Positions 17,683 through 26,756 are shown, counted from the stretch's first letter. The stretch: 64,000 bases of DNA from Sporomusa sp. KB1 (GCF_007830295.1 NZ_VLKC01000002.1:139552-203551), one strand, 5' to 3'. Program-made: numbers and translations. Notes: a model not told the origin generated them from the sequence alone.

Positions 17683-18297
17683 CTATATTGTCGAAAAGGG
17701 TTTTGCTGTCAAATTTGCAACCGAAAAATTCCATAAACTTGCAGTGCTTGTATCGGCACCTACTGCGCCTGCCTTGAGTATTTGTTTAATGTCCTGAGTG
17801 CTTTTGATTAAACCGGCGGCAATTATTGGTTGCTGAAAATGCTTTCTGATTTGTTCGTATACCTTCAACACCGCTACTCCTGGCATAATTTCTATAAAGT
17901 CTGGCTTAGACTGACGCAAAGCATTAATTCCACTGATTACCGATGGCGTATCATGAGCAAAAATGCGTTGCGCTGTCACAAGACCTTCTTTATGACCTGT
18001 CGCCACTAATTGGCCGTTAGGAGTAACAATGCCGTCTACATCGGCTTTCTCTTTTAGATATTTGATGGCAACCTTATCTCTTGCCATGCCGCCAATCATA
18101 TCAACATGAACCAATACTATTTTCTTATGTTTACGTAATTGCTGACTTATTTCAACAATATTGAAAATATCGCCTGACGAAATCATTACTATTCGGACAT
18201 TACTATTGATTACAGTAGGAATCATCTCCGGTTTTTGCAGTGAGGCAACAATCGGACATACTTGTAGTGCAGCCAAAACTTTATCTTGAGGAAGCAT
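17683..18297 (-). CDS. glpP: GlpP, glycerol-3-phosphate-responsive antiterminator
   Basis: About 204 residues with a TIM-barrel-like pattern (VRIVMISSGDIFNIVEI, VLVHVDMIGGMARDKVAIKYLKE, DGIVTPNGQLV, FIEIMPGVA, PIIAAGLIKS). GlpP binds leader mRNA when glycerol-3-phosphate is present and prevents termination upstream of glp genes. The start at 18297 follows a GAAGGGAAGAGATGAT stretch. It is the last gene of the glp locus, separated from glpC by a terminator-like hairpin. The likely RNA target is the hairpin ahead of glpA. Confidence 0.9.
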   Translation of the reverse strand: MLPQDKVLAALQVCPIVASLQKPEMIPTVINSNVRIVMISSGDIFNIVEISQQLRKHKKIVLVHVDMIGGMARDKVAIKYLKEKADVDGIVTPNGQLVATGHKEGLVTAQRIFAHDTPSVISGINALRQSKPDFIEIMPGVAVLKVYEQIRKHFQQPIIAAGLIKSTQDIKQILKAGAVGADTSTASLWNFSVANLTAKPFSTI

Positions 18298-18390
18298 ATC
18301 ATCTCTTCCCTTCTCAATTTTCAATACTTACTATGTCTTAATTCCGGGATAATAATTAATAATCCTTTAAATTTTTAAAAAAGAATCGCC

Positions 18391-18421
18391 AAATCAGGCG
18401 GAGTAAACCTCCGCCTGATTT
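18391..18421 (-). terminator. Hairpin between glpC and glpP
   Basis: A perfect 13-bp stem (AAATCAGGCGGAG / CTCCGCCTGATTT) with a GTTTA loop. On the minus strand it is followed by GGCGATTCTTTTTT. It may end the glp transcript or be a second GlpP-controlled site. Confidence 0.7.
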
Positions 18422-18434
18422 GCTATGTTTCAGC

Positions 18435-19625
18435 TTAGCTGCAAAAAATTTGAGCAAATACCTCTACTGGATGTAAAGCCTTGTACTTAGTACCGTGCTG
18501 AATCTGCAAGCGGCAGGTAGCACATTCAGTAATAACCATATCCGGTTTGCATTCATTGATGCCATCAAACAGCGCCTGACCTATTTTCATCGAGATATCA
18601 TACTTTTCTTTTTTAAAGCCGTAAGTACCCGACATTCCGCAGCACCCATTATCCACATCAATAATCTCCAGACAGGGATTGCTTCTTAATAATTTTACCC
18701 ATGGTTTTCCAATACCCTGGGCTTTAAGATGACAAGGCGCATGATAAGCTAACTTGCGAAAAACAGTGGTTTGTCTTTGTTCCAGTCTGTCCTGCAAAGC
18801 TACCAATAGTTCCCCCAAATCGTACGTACTGGCTGCTACCAGCTGAGCCAATTTAGCCAGCTGCTCATCCTCGCTAAAAAGGCCGGCATACCGGGATTTA
18901 AGTGTATGACCACAGCTCGTACAAGCAGTAACTATCTTCCAGCCCTTCATCACAGCATCCTTCATCGCCAAAATGTTGTTGCGGGCATCGGCTAATGCCT
19001 CCACTTTGTCGCTAGCGGCAGGAAGGCCACAACAGCCTGTTTGCGCAATTTCCACAGCGTAACCGGCCTTTTCCAAAACTTTTACCGCAGCTGCTCCTAT
19101 GGCAGAATCATTATACTTAATAAAACAACCAGGAAATAGAAGTATTTGCTCCTTTCCCCTGTTCTGCCGACTACTTCCGTCTGTGCCAATTAGCGGTTTT
19201 GCCGTATAGGCCGGCAAATTCCTTTTAGCAGTAATACCTCCCAGCGGCATAAATGGACCGGCCGCTTTGAGAGCACAATTACTCACCGGAGTCACAATTG
19301 TGCTCATTTTACCTAGCAATGCGGGACGGGCAAAGAAGTAGTCGCGAATTTTTTTCACGCCCGTCTTTTTTTGCTGCGCCTTGGCTTCGGCAATGTACTC
19401 AGACACAGTAACCTGATTAGGACATATCAAGTCGCATTGTCCACACCCTAGACAGTAATCCACCCAATCTAAGCTACAATCCAGGCCTTCACGCCGGAAA
19501 CGTTCGATATCTGAGCCCAACTTTTTAGGTCCCGGATAATCAGGACATACCTTCAACAAGGGACATACAGTATTGCAGTAGGAACATTTTAAACAAGAAT
19601 CAATAGTTAGTTTTTCTTTCTCCAT
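18435..19625 (-). CDS. glpC: Anaerobic glycerol-3-phosphate dehydrogenase subunit C
   Basis: A 396-residue iron-sulfur subunit. Two 4Fe-4S motifs lie near the N-terminus (SCLKCSYCNTVCP and YCLGCGQCDLICP). Two CCG domains follow (TGCCGLPAASDK and NGCCGMSGTYGFK, with a partner Cys in CTSCGHTLK). GlpC anchors the GlpAB flavoenzyme at the membrane and passes electrons to the quinone pool. The start ATG follows the glpB stop by one base, implying translational coupling. Length and motifs are normal. Confidence 0.94.
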   Translation of the reverse strand: MEKEKLTIDSCLKCSYCNTVCPLLKVCPDYPGPKKLGSDIERFRREGLDCSLDWVDYCLGCGQCDLICPNQVTVSEYIAEAKAQQKKTGVKKIRDYFFARPALLGKMSTIVTPVSNCALKAAGPFMPLGGITAKRNLPAYTAKPLIGTDGSSRQNRGKEQILLFPGCFIKYNDSAIGAAAVKVLEKAGYAVEIAQTGCCGLPAASDKVEALADARNNILAMKDAVMKGWKIVTACTSCGHTLKSRYAGLFSEDEQLAKLAQLVAASTYDLGELLVALQDRLEQRQTTVFRKLAYHAPCHLKAQGIGKPWVKLLRSNPCLEIIDVDNGCCGMSGTYGFKKEKYDISMKIGQALFDGINECKPDMVITECATCRLQIQHGTKYKALHPVEVFAQIFCS

Positions 19626-19626
19626 A

Positions 19627-20742
19627 CTACCTTGCCACCCCCGCTGCCAGCATTCCCGCCCGGTAACCGGTTACTATCGCCAACGCATTACCACTTTTAC
19701 ACTCATAAGTCTCTAGAATATTGCCGGCACCATATACATTCGCTGCAACAGGAAGGTTGTTTTTATTTACTAATTGCAGCTGCTCGTTAACCCTGGCATC
19801 TTCCTGCAGAAATGTTTCGTTATCTTTACCTGCAATAGTAATAGCAATACTATTTCTATTGATTCTACCTGTAGCCACAATAATGCTCTGAGCTTTAATT
19901 ACACGTTTCCTGCCAGGAGTATCTAGGATTGCCGCTGTACAAAGTCCGTCCTCCAACTGCAAGGCTTGCACTGGATAACCTGGATTACTTTCTACACCAG
20001 CTTGTGTTAAATATCTCTGTAAAAGTTGGAAAACCCTCAGCCCTGCCATTGATGGCGGTACTGTAACAAGCTCACCCACAGAACATCCTACCTGCTTTAT
20101 GAACTCAGCAAATTCCTGTTCCTTTATTTTCGATCCGAAAATGGCTGGCAATAACAGCAAATCATTATCCCTGACCAATGGTTGAACAAGCTCAGCCAAA
20201 TGCTTCTGATTCTGCTTATCTTCCAGATAGTTAGCTACATCCAGGCTGGTAAAGGAATGATTTTGCAGCCTGGGTATTTCGGTAGTAGCTGCGCTGTATT
20301 TTACCTGTATACCTAACTTTTTGACAGCTGCAGAAAGCAATTCAGCTGTTAACTGTGCACTGAAGCCGCTTAAACCATGAATCCCCGCTACTATTACTTT
20401 GCTGCCGTTGACTGGCCTGCCAGCCCAGACGGAGGCGGGAGCTAGCAGCACCTCCTGAAAGCCCCCCATTATATTAGGAATAAACGTACGCTCGTTACAA
20501 GCGCCTTTATACTCGCAGCCGGCCGCTGCTGTCATAGCTCTAAAAAAATCTATGGCTTCTTCCAGATAAGGTTGTTCACTACTCATACCCTGAATACTCA
20601 CCGTTCCTCCACTCAGGGCAAAGGTGCCCGGCCCACTGGTTACCAATGTTACCTGCGCGCCATATTTTGCCGCCGCTAAAGCAGCAGTAATTCCGGCCAA
20701 GCCGCCGCCAATAACTAAAACCTGCTTTCGGGTATTACCCAA
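19627..20742 (-). CDS. glpB: Anaerobic glycerol-3-phosphate dehydrogenase subunit B
   Basis: A 371-residue flavoprotein. The Rossmann motif VIGGGLAGITAALAAAKYGA begins at residue ~10. Further family features are SGGTVSIQG, FGSKIKEQEF and the terminal ETYECKSGNALAIVTGYRAG. GlpB forms the soluble catalytic dimer with GlpA. The start is a TTG preceded by AGGTGAT. It lies downstream of glpF and is separated from glpA by three genes, unlike the contiguous glpABC of enterobacteria. Confidence 0.92.
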   Translation of the reverse strand: MGNTRKQVLVIGGGLAGITAALAAAKYGAQVTLVTSGPGTFALSGGTVSIQGMSSEQPYLEEAIDFFRAMTAAAGCEYKGACNERTFIPNIMGGFQEVLLAPASVWAGRPVNGSKVIVAGIHGLSGFSAQLTAELLSAAVKKLGIQVKYSAATTEIPRLQNHSFTSLDVANYLEDKQNQKHLAELVQPLVRDNDLLLLPAIFGSKIKEQEFAEFIKQVGCSVGELVTVPPSMAGLRVFQLLQRYLTQAGVESNPGYPVQALQLEDGLCTAAILDTPGRKRVIKAQSIIVATGRINRNSIAITIAGKDNETFLQEDARVNEQLQLVNKNNLPVAANVYGAGNILETYECKSGNALAIVTGYRAGMLAAGVAR

Positions 20743-20796
20743 TTTTTATCACCTGACCTAACAAGGTTTCCAATACCGTAAGTTATCAATAAACCG

Positions 20797-21546
20797 CTAT
20801 AAAATCCCAATTCCTCTGCCAATTGCGACAGCCAAAACACCACTGAGCATCGGACCCACCACCGGAATCCAAGCATACTCCCACTGTGAAGAACCTTTAC
20901 CTGCAATCGGCAAAACAGCATGCGCAATACGCGGCCCCAGATCCCTGGCCGGATTGAGGGCATACCCGGTAGGACCACCAAAAGAAAGACCTAGTGCCCA
21001 GATTAACATACTTACCAAATAGGGGCCAAAACCAGCACTAAAGCTCGCACCACCATTGCTCAATTCTTTAGAGAAAATTACGAAAACTAAAACTATTAAA
21101 AAAGTTGTTGCAATAATTTCACAAACTAGATTGCTGCCGCTCTTACGAATAGCCGGAATAGTAGAAAATATTGATAATTTCGCCTCTTTATCTTCCGTAA
21201 TTCCCCAGTGAGGCAGATAAGCAAGCCAAACAAGACAAGCTCCGGCAAAAGCACCGGCTAGCTGAGCAAACATTGTCATTAGTGCATGTCCTGGAGCATA
21301 AACGCCTATCATAGCTTTAGACAATGTAATAGCCGGGTTCAGATCAGCCTGGGGAGCACCTGTAGCTATAGCACTAAATACACCCAGTAGTACCCCAAAA
21401 GCCCAGCCCGCAGTGACTGCGATCCAGGCGCCGCCACCACCGCCGCCAACTGCCTTTGAACGTGCCAGGGTCAAATTGGCGCATACACCGCAGCCAAAAC
21501 TAAGCAAAACTAAGGTGCCGAAAAATTCGCCAAACAAATTTGTCAT
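20797..21546 (-). CDS. glpF: Glycerol uptake facilitator (aquaglyceroporin)
   Basis: A 249-residue MIP channel with six membrane helices and both NPA boxes (N70-P71-A72 in QADLNPAIT; 198-200 in YALNPARD, whose following Arg-Asp is typical of glycerol facilitators). An unusual run of seven glycines (KAVGGGGGGAW) lies in the first loop. AAGGGGG selects the start at 21546 over the upstream TTG/ATG at 21588. Sited between glpK and glpB in the same direction. Confidence 0.93.
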   Translation of the reverse strand: MTNLFGEFFGTLVLLSFGCGVCANLTLARSKAVGGGGGGAWIAVTAGWAFGVLLGVFSAIATGAPQADLNPAITLSKAMIGVYAPGHALMTMFAQLAGAFAGACLVWLAYLPHWGITEDKEAKLSIFSTIPAIRKSGSNLVCEIIATTFLIVLVFVIFSKELSNGGASFSAGFGPYLVSMLIWALGLSFGGPTGYALNPARDLGPRIAHAVLPIAGKGSSQWEYAWIPVVGPMLSGVLAVAIGRGIGIL

Positions 21547-21632
21547 AAACAAATACCCCCTTGTCAAATACTCATGAGTATTCCCCAATCCATATATTCA
21601 CAATTGATGATTTCAAAGATACTCTCAGCTAA

Positions 21633-23135
21633 TCAAACTCTAACCTTTTTGGCCCAGCCCATACAAAGTTGTACGGCTTCCTGCCATCCATAATAGAGGT
21701 TGTCACGGTATTCAGCCGACATTTCAGGCTTAAAAGTTTGATCAATACCCCATTGAGCAGCAATTTCACTGGTGCTTTGCCACATTCCACTGCCCAAACC
21801 AGCCAAATAGGCTGCTCCCAATGCCGTCATTTCAGTAATTTTGGGTCTGATAACCGGAATTCCCAAAATATCAGCCTGGAACTGGCAGAGCAAGCTATTC
21901 TTAACAGCTCCCCCATCTACTCTCAATTCAGACACTTCGATAGTACCGTCTTTGATTACCGCATTAATAATATCTTTCGTCTGATAAGCTAATGCCTCAA
22001 GACCGGCACGAATCAAATGGTTTCTGGTAGTACCCCTGGTAATGCCAATTATCATTCCGCGTGCATACATATCCCAATAGGGAGCGCATAAGCCAACAAA
22101 AGCCGGAACCAAATAAACACCGCCGGTATCAGGTACCATAAAGCCATACCATTCCGTATCTGCTGCCGTATAGATAATTTTAGCCTCATCACGCAGCCAT
22201 TGAATGGTCGCACCTGAAATAAAGATAACTCCCTCCAAAGCATAACTCACTTTTCCGTCAATGCCCCAGGCGATAGTAGTGGTCAAACCATCTTTAAGCA
22301 CTGGCTTATCGCCGGTATTCATGACATACACACCAGCTGTGCCAAAGGTATTCTTAGCCATACCTGGTTTGAAGCAAGCCTGACCAAAAAGAGCGGCTTG
22401 TTGGTCGCCAGCATCCCCTCTAATCGGTATTTCAGCTCCAAAAAGCGATGCGCCAGCTACCCCATAATCACCGTTTGAATCAATAACTTCGGGTAGAAGC
22501 GCCATCGGTATGTCCATCTTCCGACAAAGTTCCTCATCCCACTTCATCTTCATAATATTGTAGAGCATGGTTCGGGAGGCATTGGAGTAATCAGTCTTAT
22601 GGCTTCTACCGCCTGTAAGATTCCAGATCAGCCAAGTATCAATGGTTCCAAACAAAAGCTCTCCCTGCTCGGCTCGCTGTCGTGCGCCAGGTATTTTGTC
22701 TAAAATCCAGGGAATTTTGGACGCCGAGAAATAGGCGTCAATGACTAGACCTGTTTTTTCTCTGATCTCTTCGGTTAATCCGTCCTCAACCCACTTTTCA
22801 GCAATCTCTGCTGTTTGGCGTGACTGCCAGCAAATCGCGTTATAAATGGGTTTTCCTGTGGTTTTATCCCAGATAACTGAAGTTTCTCTTTGATTTGTTA
22901 CACCAATTGCACGTATTTCTTCAGGAGATACCTTTGCTTTATTAATGGCCTTACGAGCTACTTCGATCTGAGCCTCGAGTATTTCCACCGCATTATGTTC
23001 GACCCAACCCGGGGTAGGAAAGATTTGAGTAAATTCCCGGGAACAATCACCGATAACACACCCACTTTTGTCGAAAATGATCGCCCTCACGCCAGTAGTA
23101 CCTTCATCAAGTGCCATAACATACGGTTTTTCCAT
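21633..23135 (-). CDS. glpK: Glycerol kinase
   Basis: About 500 residues, the normal length for FGGY kinases. N-terminal MALDEGTTGVRAIIFD and the later SGATIQWLRDEA, DGGAVKNSLLCQFQADIL segments are diagnostic. It converts glycerol entering through GlpF to glycerol-3-phosphate with ATP, feeding the GlpABC dehydrogenase. GGGGGGA spacing favours the ATG at 23135 over that at 23141. Upstream 200 bp contain a structured leader. Confidence 0.95.
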   Translation of the reverse strand: MEKPYVMALDEGTTGVRAIIFDKSGCVIGDCSREFTQIFPTPGWVEHNAVEILEAQIEVARKAINKAKVSPEEIRAIGVTNQRETSVIWDKTTGKPIYNAICWQSRQTAEIAEKWVEDGLTEEIREKTGLVIDAYFSASKIPWILDKIPGARQRAEQGELLFGTIDTWLIWNLTGGRSHKTDYSNASRTMLYNIMKMKWDEELCRKMDIPMALLPEVIDSNGDYGVAGASLFGAEIPIRGDAGDQQAALFGQACFKPGMAKNTFGTAGVYVMNTGDKPVLKDGLTTTIAWGIDGKVSYALEGVIFISGATIQWLRDEAKIIYTAADTEWYGFMVPDTGGVYLVPAFVGLCAPYWDMYARGMIIGITRGTTRNHLIRAGLEALAYQTKDIINAVIKDGTIEVSELRVDGGAVKNSLLCQFQADILGIPVIRPKITEMTALGAAYLAGLGSGMWQSTSEIAAQWGIDQTFKPEMSAEYRDNLYYGWQEAVQLCMGWAKKVRV

Positions 23136-23164
23136 ACTCATTCCCCCCGTTCAAATTTCGAAAT

Positions 23165-23345
23165 TCGCAGGCAGCAAGCTAACTTGCATTAATCGGTGCC
23201 TGGAAAGTCCAGTTGATGCGTTAGTAAGCTAACCTGACTAACGCCATGTATGCTATTGCTTACAAAGCAAAGCACACATGGCAATCAGCTAGTGGCTACA
23301 CGCTATCTAAAATCTTTCTCTCCCATTTTCCTAAATACAAAGCTT
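23165..23345 (-). other. Structured intergenic region between the RuBisCO-like gene and glpK
   Basis: Two inverted repeats are visible: GCGTTAG...CTAACGC (about 23218-23245) and GCCATGT...ACATGGC (about 23246-23284). AGCTAAC occurs twice nearby. It could be an mRNA-processing or attenuation site that adjusts kinase expression. No promoter is confidently placed. Confidence 0.45.
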
Positions 23346-23352
23346 GGTAGCT

Positions 23353-24681
23353 TTATGCTTCAATATCATAAAGCTTATTGTAGTCGTCTACACCATAGAT
23401 GCCCCAGGTCTTGATAGCTGCAGCCAATTCAGGCTGCTTCTTGGCCGCTTCCGTAATATCAATGCCTTTCATTACAGCATCAATGGCTTGACGGAATGCA
23501 ATTGATCCGGCTTTCGGTCCCATTGGATGTCCGTGGATACCAGCGCCAACCCCAATGATAATGTCATTGCCGAGGTTATCCATCAAATAAGGTACCATTC
23601 CAGGTGTTACACCGCCACCGATATGAGTAAAGGTTTGTTTGATATGATACATTTTGGAGTAGCCGACATGCCATGTACGAACGAATTTTTCCTTAAGCGC
23701 GTTAAACTTGGCAGATGGAGCAACATTGAGCGACATATCGCCACCGCAAATCCGGATAAGTTTTTGGGCTACCTCGGTGCTCATTCCCTGATAAGGAGAT
23801 ACGGTCTGAGCTCCGCCATAGCAAGTGTGGACACAAATAGGAACATTAATGTTCGGATCTTCTGCCAGCATACGCAGTCCTGAGTAGCCTACGCCAAACA
23901 CATTTACCATGATGGCATTTGCACCGGCCTCAATTGCCCGGTACGCATTATCACGGAGACGGACTACCTCATCGGTAACATTTACTGTAAACAAGGTCAT
24001 TTCGCCTTTTTCCTTGTCTGCACGTTTCGCAGCCGCCATATACGCCTTAACCCGTTCTTCCAGAGGCGAAAAAGCCGGACTACCGGCAATCAGTTCGTCA
24101 TCCTTAATCCAATCAGTGCCACCAACGGCTGCATTGTAGAAAAGTTCGGCTCCTTCCTGAGGAGTAATGCCGGTACAAGGTTTAATCATGTTATTTACAA
24201 TAGGCCGCTGTGGAATATTCAATAACTTCCGCAAGCCCGAAATGCCAAATTTAGGACCTTTAAATTGCTTTAAGAAGCTTTCTGGAAATTCCAAGTCGAC
24301 TAATTTGAGATTTGGCATAGACGATATATTACCAATAACGCTAGACAACATTAAAGGAATATTATCATAAAAATTGACCCATGGATACGCGCACCGTAGA
24401 ATAAAATACCTCGTCTGATCTTTCGGCATCTGGGCAATTAATTCATAGTTGGGAACACTGTAAATGCCAATTATTTTTGCAGCGCTTCTGGCTCTAACAG
24501 CTTCCGTTTCTCCTGGAACAGCAAACCATGATCCGGAAGACTGTTCAATGGCCAAAGCAGCCGATTTAGCTACTAAATCAGCCTGGGCAGCTCCCCCTAC
24601 TAAATAGGTTGCTACTACATAATCATTGCTGTCAATACCTTCATGTAGAGGAAACAAACTAGGATTGTATAAATCTTTCAT
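23353..24681 (-). CDS. RuBisCO-like protein (form IV), function unknown
   Basis: A 442-residue RuBisCO large-chain family protein. The carbamylated-Lys region is kept: GGTDWIKDDE with Lys193, Asp195 (metal-ligand position) and Glu196. The conserved IKPCTGI has Lys167, but the second Lys of the KPKxG motif is replaced by Cys/Thr. Loop 6 (GGGVTPGMVP, ~355-364) lacks the catalytic Lys, so carboxylation is not expected. Related form IV proteins catalyse enolisation or isomerisation (MtnW; methylthioribulose phosphate isomerase) or decarboxylation (OiaX-type). It lies between glpA and glpK with an AAGGAG ribosome site. This context suggests a phosphorylated C3-C5 polyol or acid substrate; that is inference. 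Confidence 0.9.
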   Translation of the reverse strand: MKDLYNPSLFPLHEGIDSNDYVVATYLVGGAAQADLVAKSAALAIEQSSGSWFAVPGETEAVRARSAAKIIGIYSVPNYELIAQMPKDQTRYFILRCAYPWVNFYDNIPLMLSSVIGNISSMPNLKLVDLEFPESFLKQFKGPKFGISGLRKLLNIPQRPIVNNMIKPCTGITPQEGAELFYNAAVGGTDWIKDDELIAGSPAFSPLEERVKAYMAAAKRADKEKGEMTLFTVNVTDEVVRLRDNAYRAIEAGANAIMVNVFGVGYSGLRMLAEDPNINVPICVHTCYGGAQTVSPYQGMSTEVAQKLIRICGGDMSLNVAPSAKFNALKEKFVRTWHVGYSKMYHIKQTFTHIGGGVTPGMVPYLMDNLGNDIIIGVGAGIHGHPMGPKAGSIAFRQAIDAVMKGIDITEAAKKQPELAAAIKTWGIYGVDDYNKLYDIEA

Positions 24682-24790
24682 TTTGTCAACAACTCCTTCT
24701 TTACATTAAGTTCGTCAATACACAACTTTTTTTATAGAACTGATTCCCTCATCACCTCCCAAAAGTATTTTTATAATTAAAAGAGCAAGA

Positions 24791-26422
24791 CTATCTTGCC
24801 GTTCCTTCCCCTAAATGGGCATAATTCAGTGCTTCGTCATATAAGTGGTGGCTTAGAAACAATTGTTGATTTTGTTTGCCTTGCGCCACCACTTCCTGTC
24901 CTTTCCAACGATCCCTGAGAAACTTCTCCAATTCTGCTTTGGCCTGTTCTCCCTGCCAGAGTCCCTTTTCATATACTGTAATCATGGCTTTATAACCACA
25001 AAAATTCCCCTGGCACGTTCCCAGTCCAAGCCGCGTACGGCGAGCCAGGTCGCTGATCGTGCGGGCAGGTATTGTAATAACACCTTCTAAAGCCAATTCC
25101 AGCTCTGCTCTGGTTACAAACTCACATTCACACAAAATTTCTGCTTGAATCGGGTCCTTTTTTATTCGTTCCAGTAACAAGAACAAGTCACTTCCCAGAC
25201 GATGCTTGACTTTTTCCAGTGCTGGTAAAGAAAGAAACTTTTGTCCCACTAGTAAGCTGCTGTTTTCCGCCGCCGCTCTCAAAGGCAGCTTAGCGGTAGT
25301 ACATTCCTTATCCACGCCCAGCTTGCGGCAAACCAAATCGGTAGTTACCTCAGCCATCAGCCGATAAGTAGTTAATTTCCCACCAAGAATAGAGACAAAT
25401 CCCGCTATATTATCTTCACGCTCATGATCCAGCAACACGTAGTTACGACTAATTTCCCTACCGCCGCCCACAGCAGCTGCTTTAGGACTATATAAAGGAC
25501 GCACACCGGAAAAGGCTCTAATGATTCTTGCCTGACTTAGTCCCGGAAAAGTCACTGCCGCCAATCCCAGCATGTGATCAATTTCGCCTGGATTAATAGC
25601 CAAATTCTCTGGATGCAAAACATTTATCGACGTGGTTCCCAATATAGAAACCGGTCCGCCTGGTACGATAAGATCACAGTCTCCTGGCACTTTAAGCCTG
25701 TTTACCACACCATGAGTGATCCGTTGATTAAAAATAACCAGACTACCTCGATTACAAACAAGATTCACCTCTATTCCCAACTGTGCCGCCACTAGAGCAC
25801 CCCACGGACCTGCGGCATTAACTACAACGTCACAAGCCACGTAGTCTGCTTCACCTGTCCGGTTATCTATGAAACGTACTCCTTGTACTTTGCGGTTTTT
25901 AACCTCAACGTTAGTAACTTGGGTGTACGTTTTAACGGTTGCACCCAGACGTACGGCAGCTTGAGCATTCGCTGTAGTAAGTTGGAAAACATCAATATAG
26001 GCGTCAGGAACGGTATAGGCCCGGGTTATTTTGGTGGTAACGTTAGGCTCCCGCTCCAACACTTGCCGAGGTGACAATTCTTCAGTTTCTATTCCGGCTT
26101 TTTTGCAACCGCTGACAAATTGCTTAACATATTCTGCATCATCTTCCTGCAAGTGAACAAACATGCCACCGGTATCTTCAATACAATTAGCGGCTATCTT
26201 TTTAAGGATGGTATTTTCCACAATACACTCTTTTGCCGCCTCTATATCTTTAACCGAGTACCGCGCTCCACTATGCAGCAATCCATGGCATCTACCAGTA
26301 GTACCATAGGCCAAGTCCTGCTTTTCAAACAGAACGGCAGGAATACCGCGTAAAGCCAAGTCCCGCAAAATACCGGTACCCGTACAGCCCCCGCCAATCA
26401 CTACCACCTGGGTTCTCTCCAC
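24791..26422 (-). CDS. glpA: Anaerobic glycerol-3-phosphate dehydrogenase subunit A
   Basis: A 543-residue FAD enzyme. The N-terminal VVIGGGCTGTGILRDLALRG and TGRCHGLLHSGARY are family marks. A C-terminal BFD-like [2Fe-2S] domain has CECEFV and LGTCQGNFCGY. It oxidises glycerol-3-phosphate to dihydroxyacetone phosphate together with GlpB. The start is GTG at 26422 after GGAGGG. It is the first gene of the minus-strand glp unit and has a 210-nt leader with a terminator. Confidence 0.94.
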   Translation of the reverse strand: MERTQVVVIGGGCTGTGILRDLALRGIPAVLFEKQDLAYGTTGRCHGLLHSGARYSVKDIEAAKECIVENTILKKIAANCIEDTGGMFVHLQEDDAEYVKQFVSGCKKAGIETEELSPRQVLEREPNVTTKITRAYTVPDAYIDVFQLTTANAQAAVRLGATVKTYTQVTNVEVKNRKVQGVRFIDNRTGEADYVACDVVVNAAGPWGALVAAQLGIEVNLVCNRGSLVIFNQRITHGVVNRLKVPGDCDLIVPGGPVSILGTTSINVLHPENLAINPGEIDHMLGLAAVTFPGLSQARIIRAFSGVRPLYSPKAAAVGGGREISRNYVLLDHEREDNIAGFVSILGGKLTTYRLMAEVTTDLVCRKLGVDKECTTAKLPLRAAAENSSLLVGQKFLSLPALEKVKHRLGSDLFLLLERIKKDPIQAEILCECEFVTRAELELALEGVITIPARTISDLARRTRLGLGTCQGNFCGYKAMITVYEKGLWQGEQAKAELEKFLRDRWKGQEVVAQGKQNQQLFLSHHLYDEALNYAHLGEGTAR

Positions 26423-26536
26423 TTCTGTCTTCCCTCCTAATAAGATAAGACTTGGCTTGTGCGAGTCCTTTAGGACGCCGGCAGAAGCCTTAGTCGTTCC
26501 ATCCAGGGAAAGTTAACCTTTCCCTCTGAAAAAAAT

Positions 26537-26588
26537 AAGATCCCTATATAGACATAAGGAATTATCCTTACACCTATATAGGGATCTT
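26537..26588 (-). terminator. Leader terminator of glpA, probable GlpP antitermination target
   Basis: AAGATCCCTATATA and TATATAGGGATCTT (14-bp perfect arms) enclose an inner TAAGGA/TCCTTA stem. On the minus strand the hairpin is followed by ATTTTTTTC, so transcripts from upstream should stop before glpA. GlpP in Bacillus relieves just such leader terminators, and glpP is in this locus. Confidence 0.75.
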
Positions 26589-26639
26589 ACATATCCTCTT
26601 GATCCCGAGTACATTAGGGTCAGATCCACTGAGGAATCT

Positions 26640-26645
26640 ATTATA
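26640..26645 (-). promoter_or_regulatory. -10 box of the glp operon
   Basis: A TATAAT box on the minus strand about 50 bp upstream of the leader terminator. The -35 region is weak (TTGAAT lies at 21 bp spacing), which may mean an activator or an alternative -35. Confidence 0.45.
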
Positions 26646-26756
26646 ACCCAAATCTACCTTTACTTTATTCAATTGTATGGCTTATGAATTTAATTATAAA
26701 ATATTTTTTCAATTATTGCAAGACATAATTTTCTAAATATTCTTTTTTAGGGGATA

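Noticed and set aside
20715..20981. Frame overlapping the end of glpF and start of glpB
   Set aside because: It lies wholly in another frame of glpF and glpB, which have clear family motifs.
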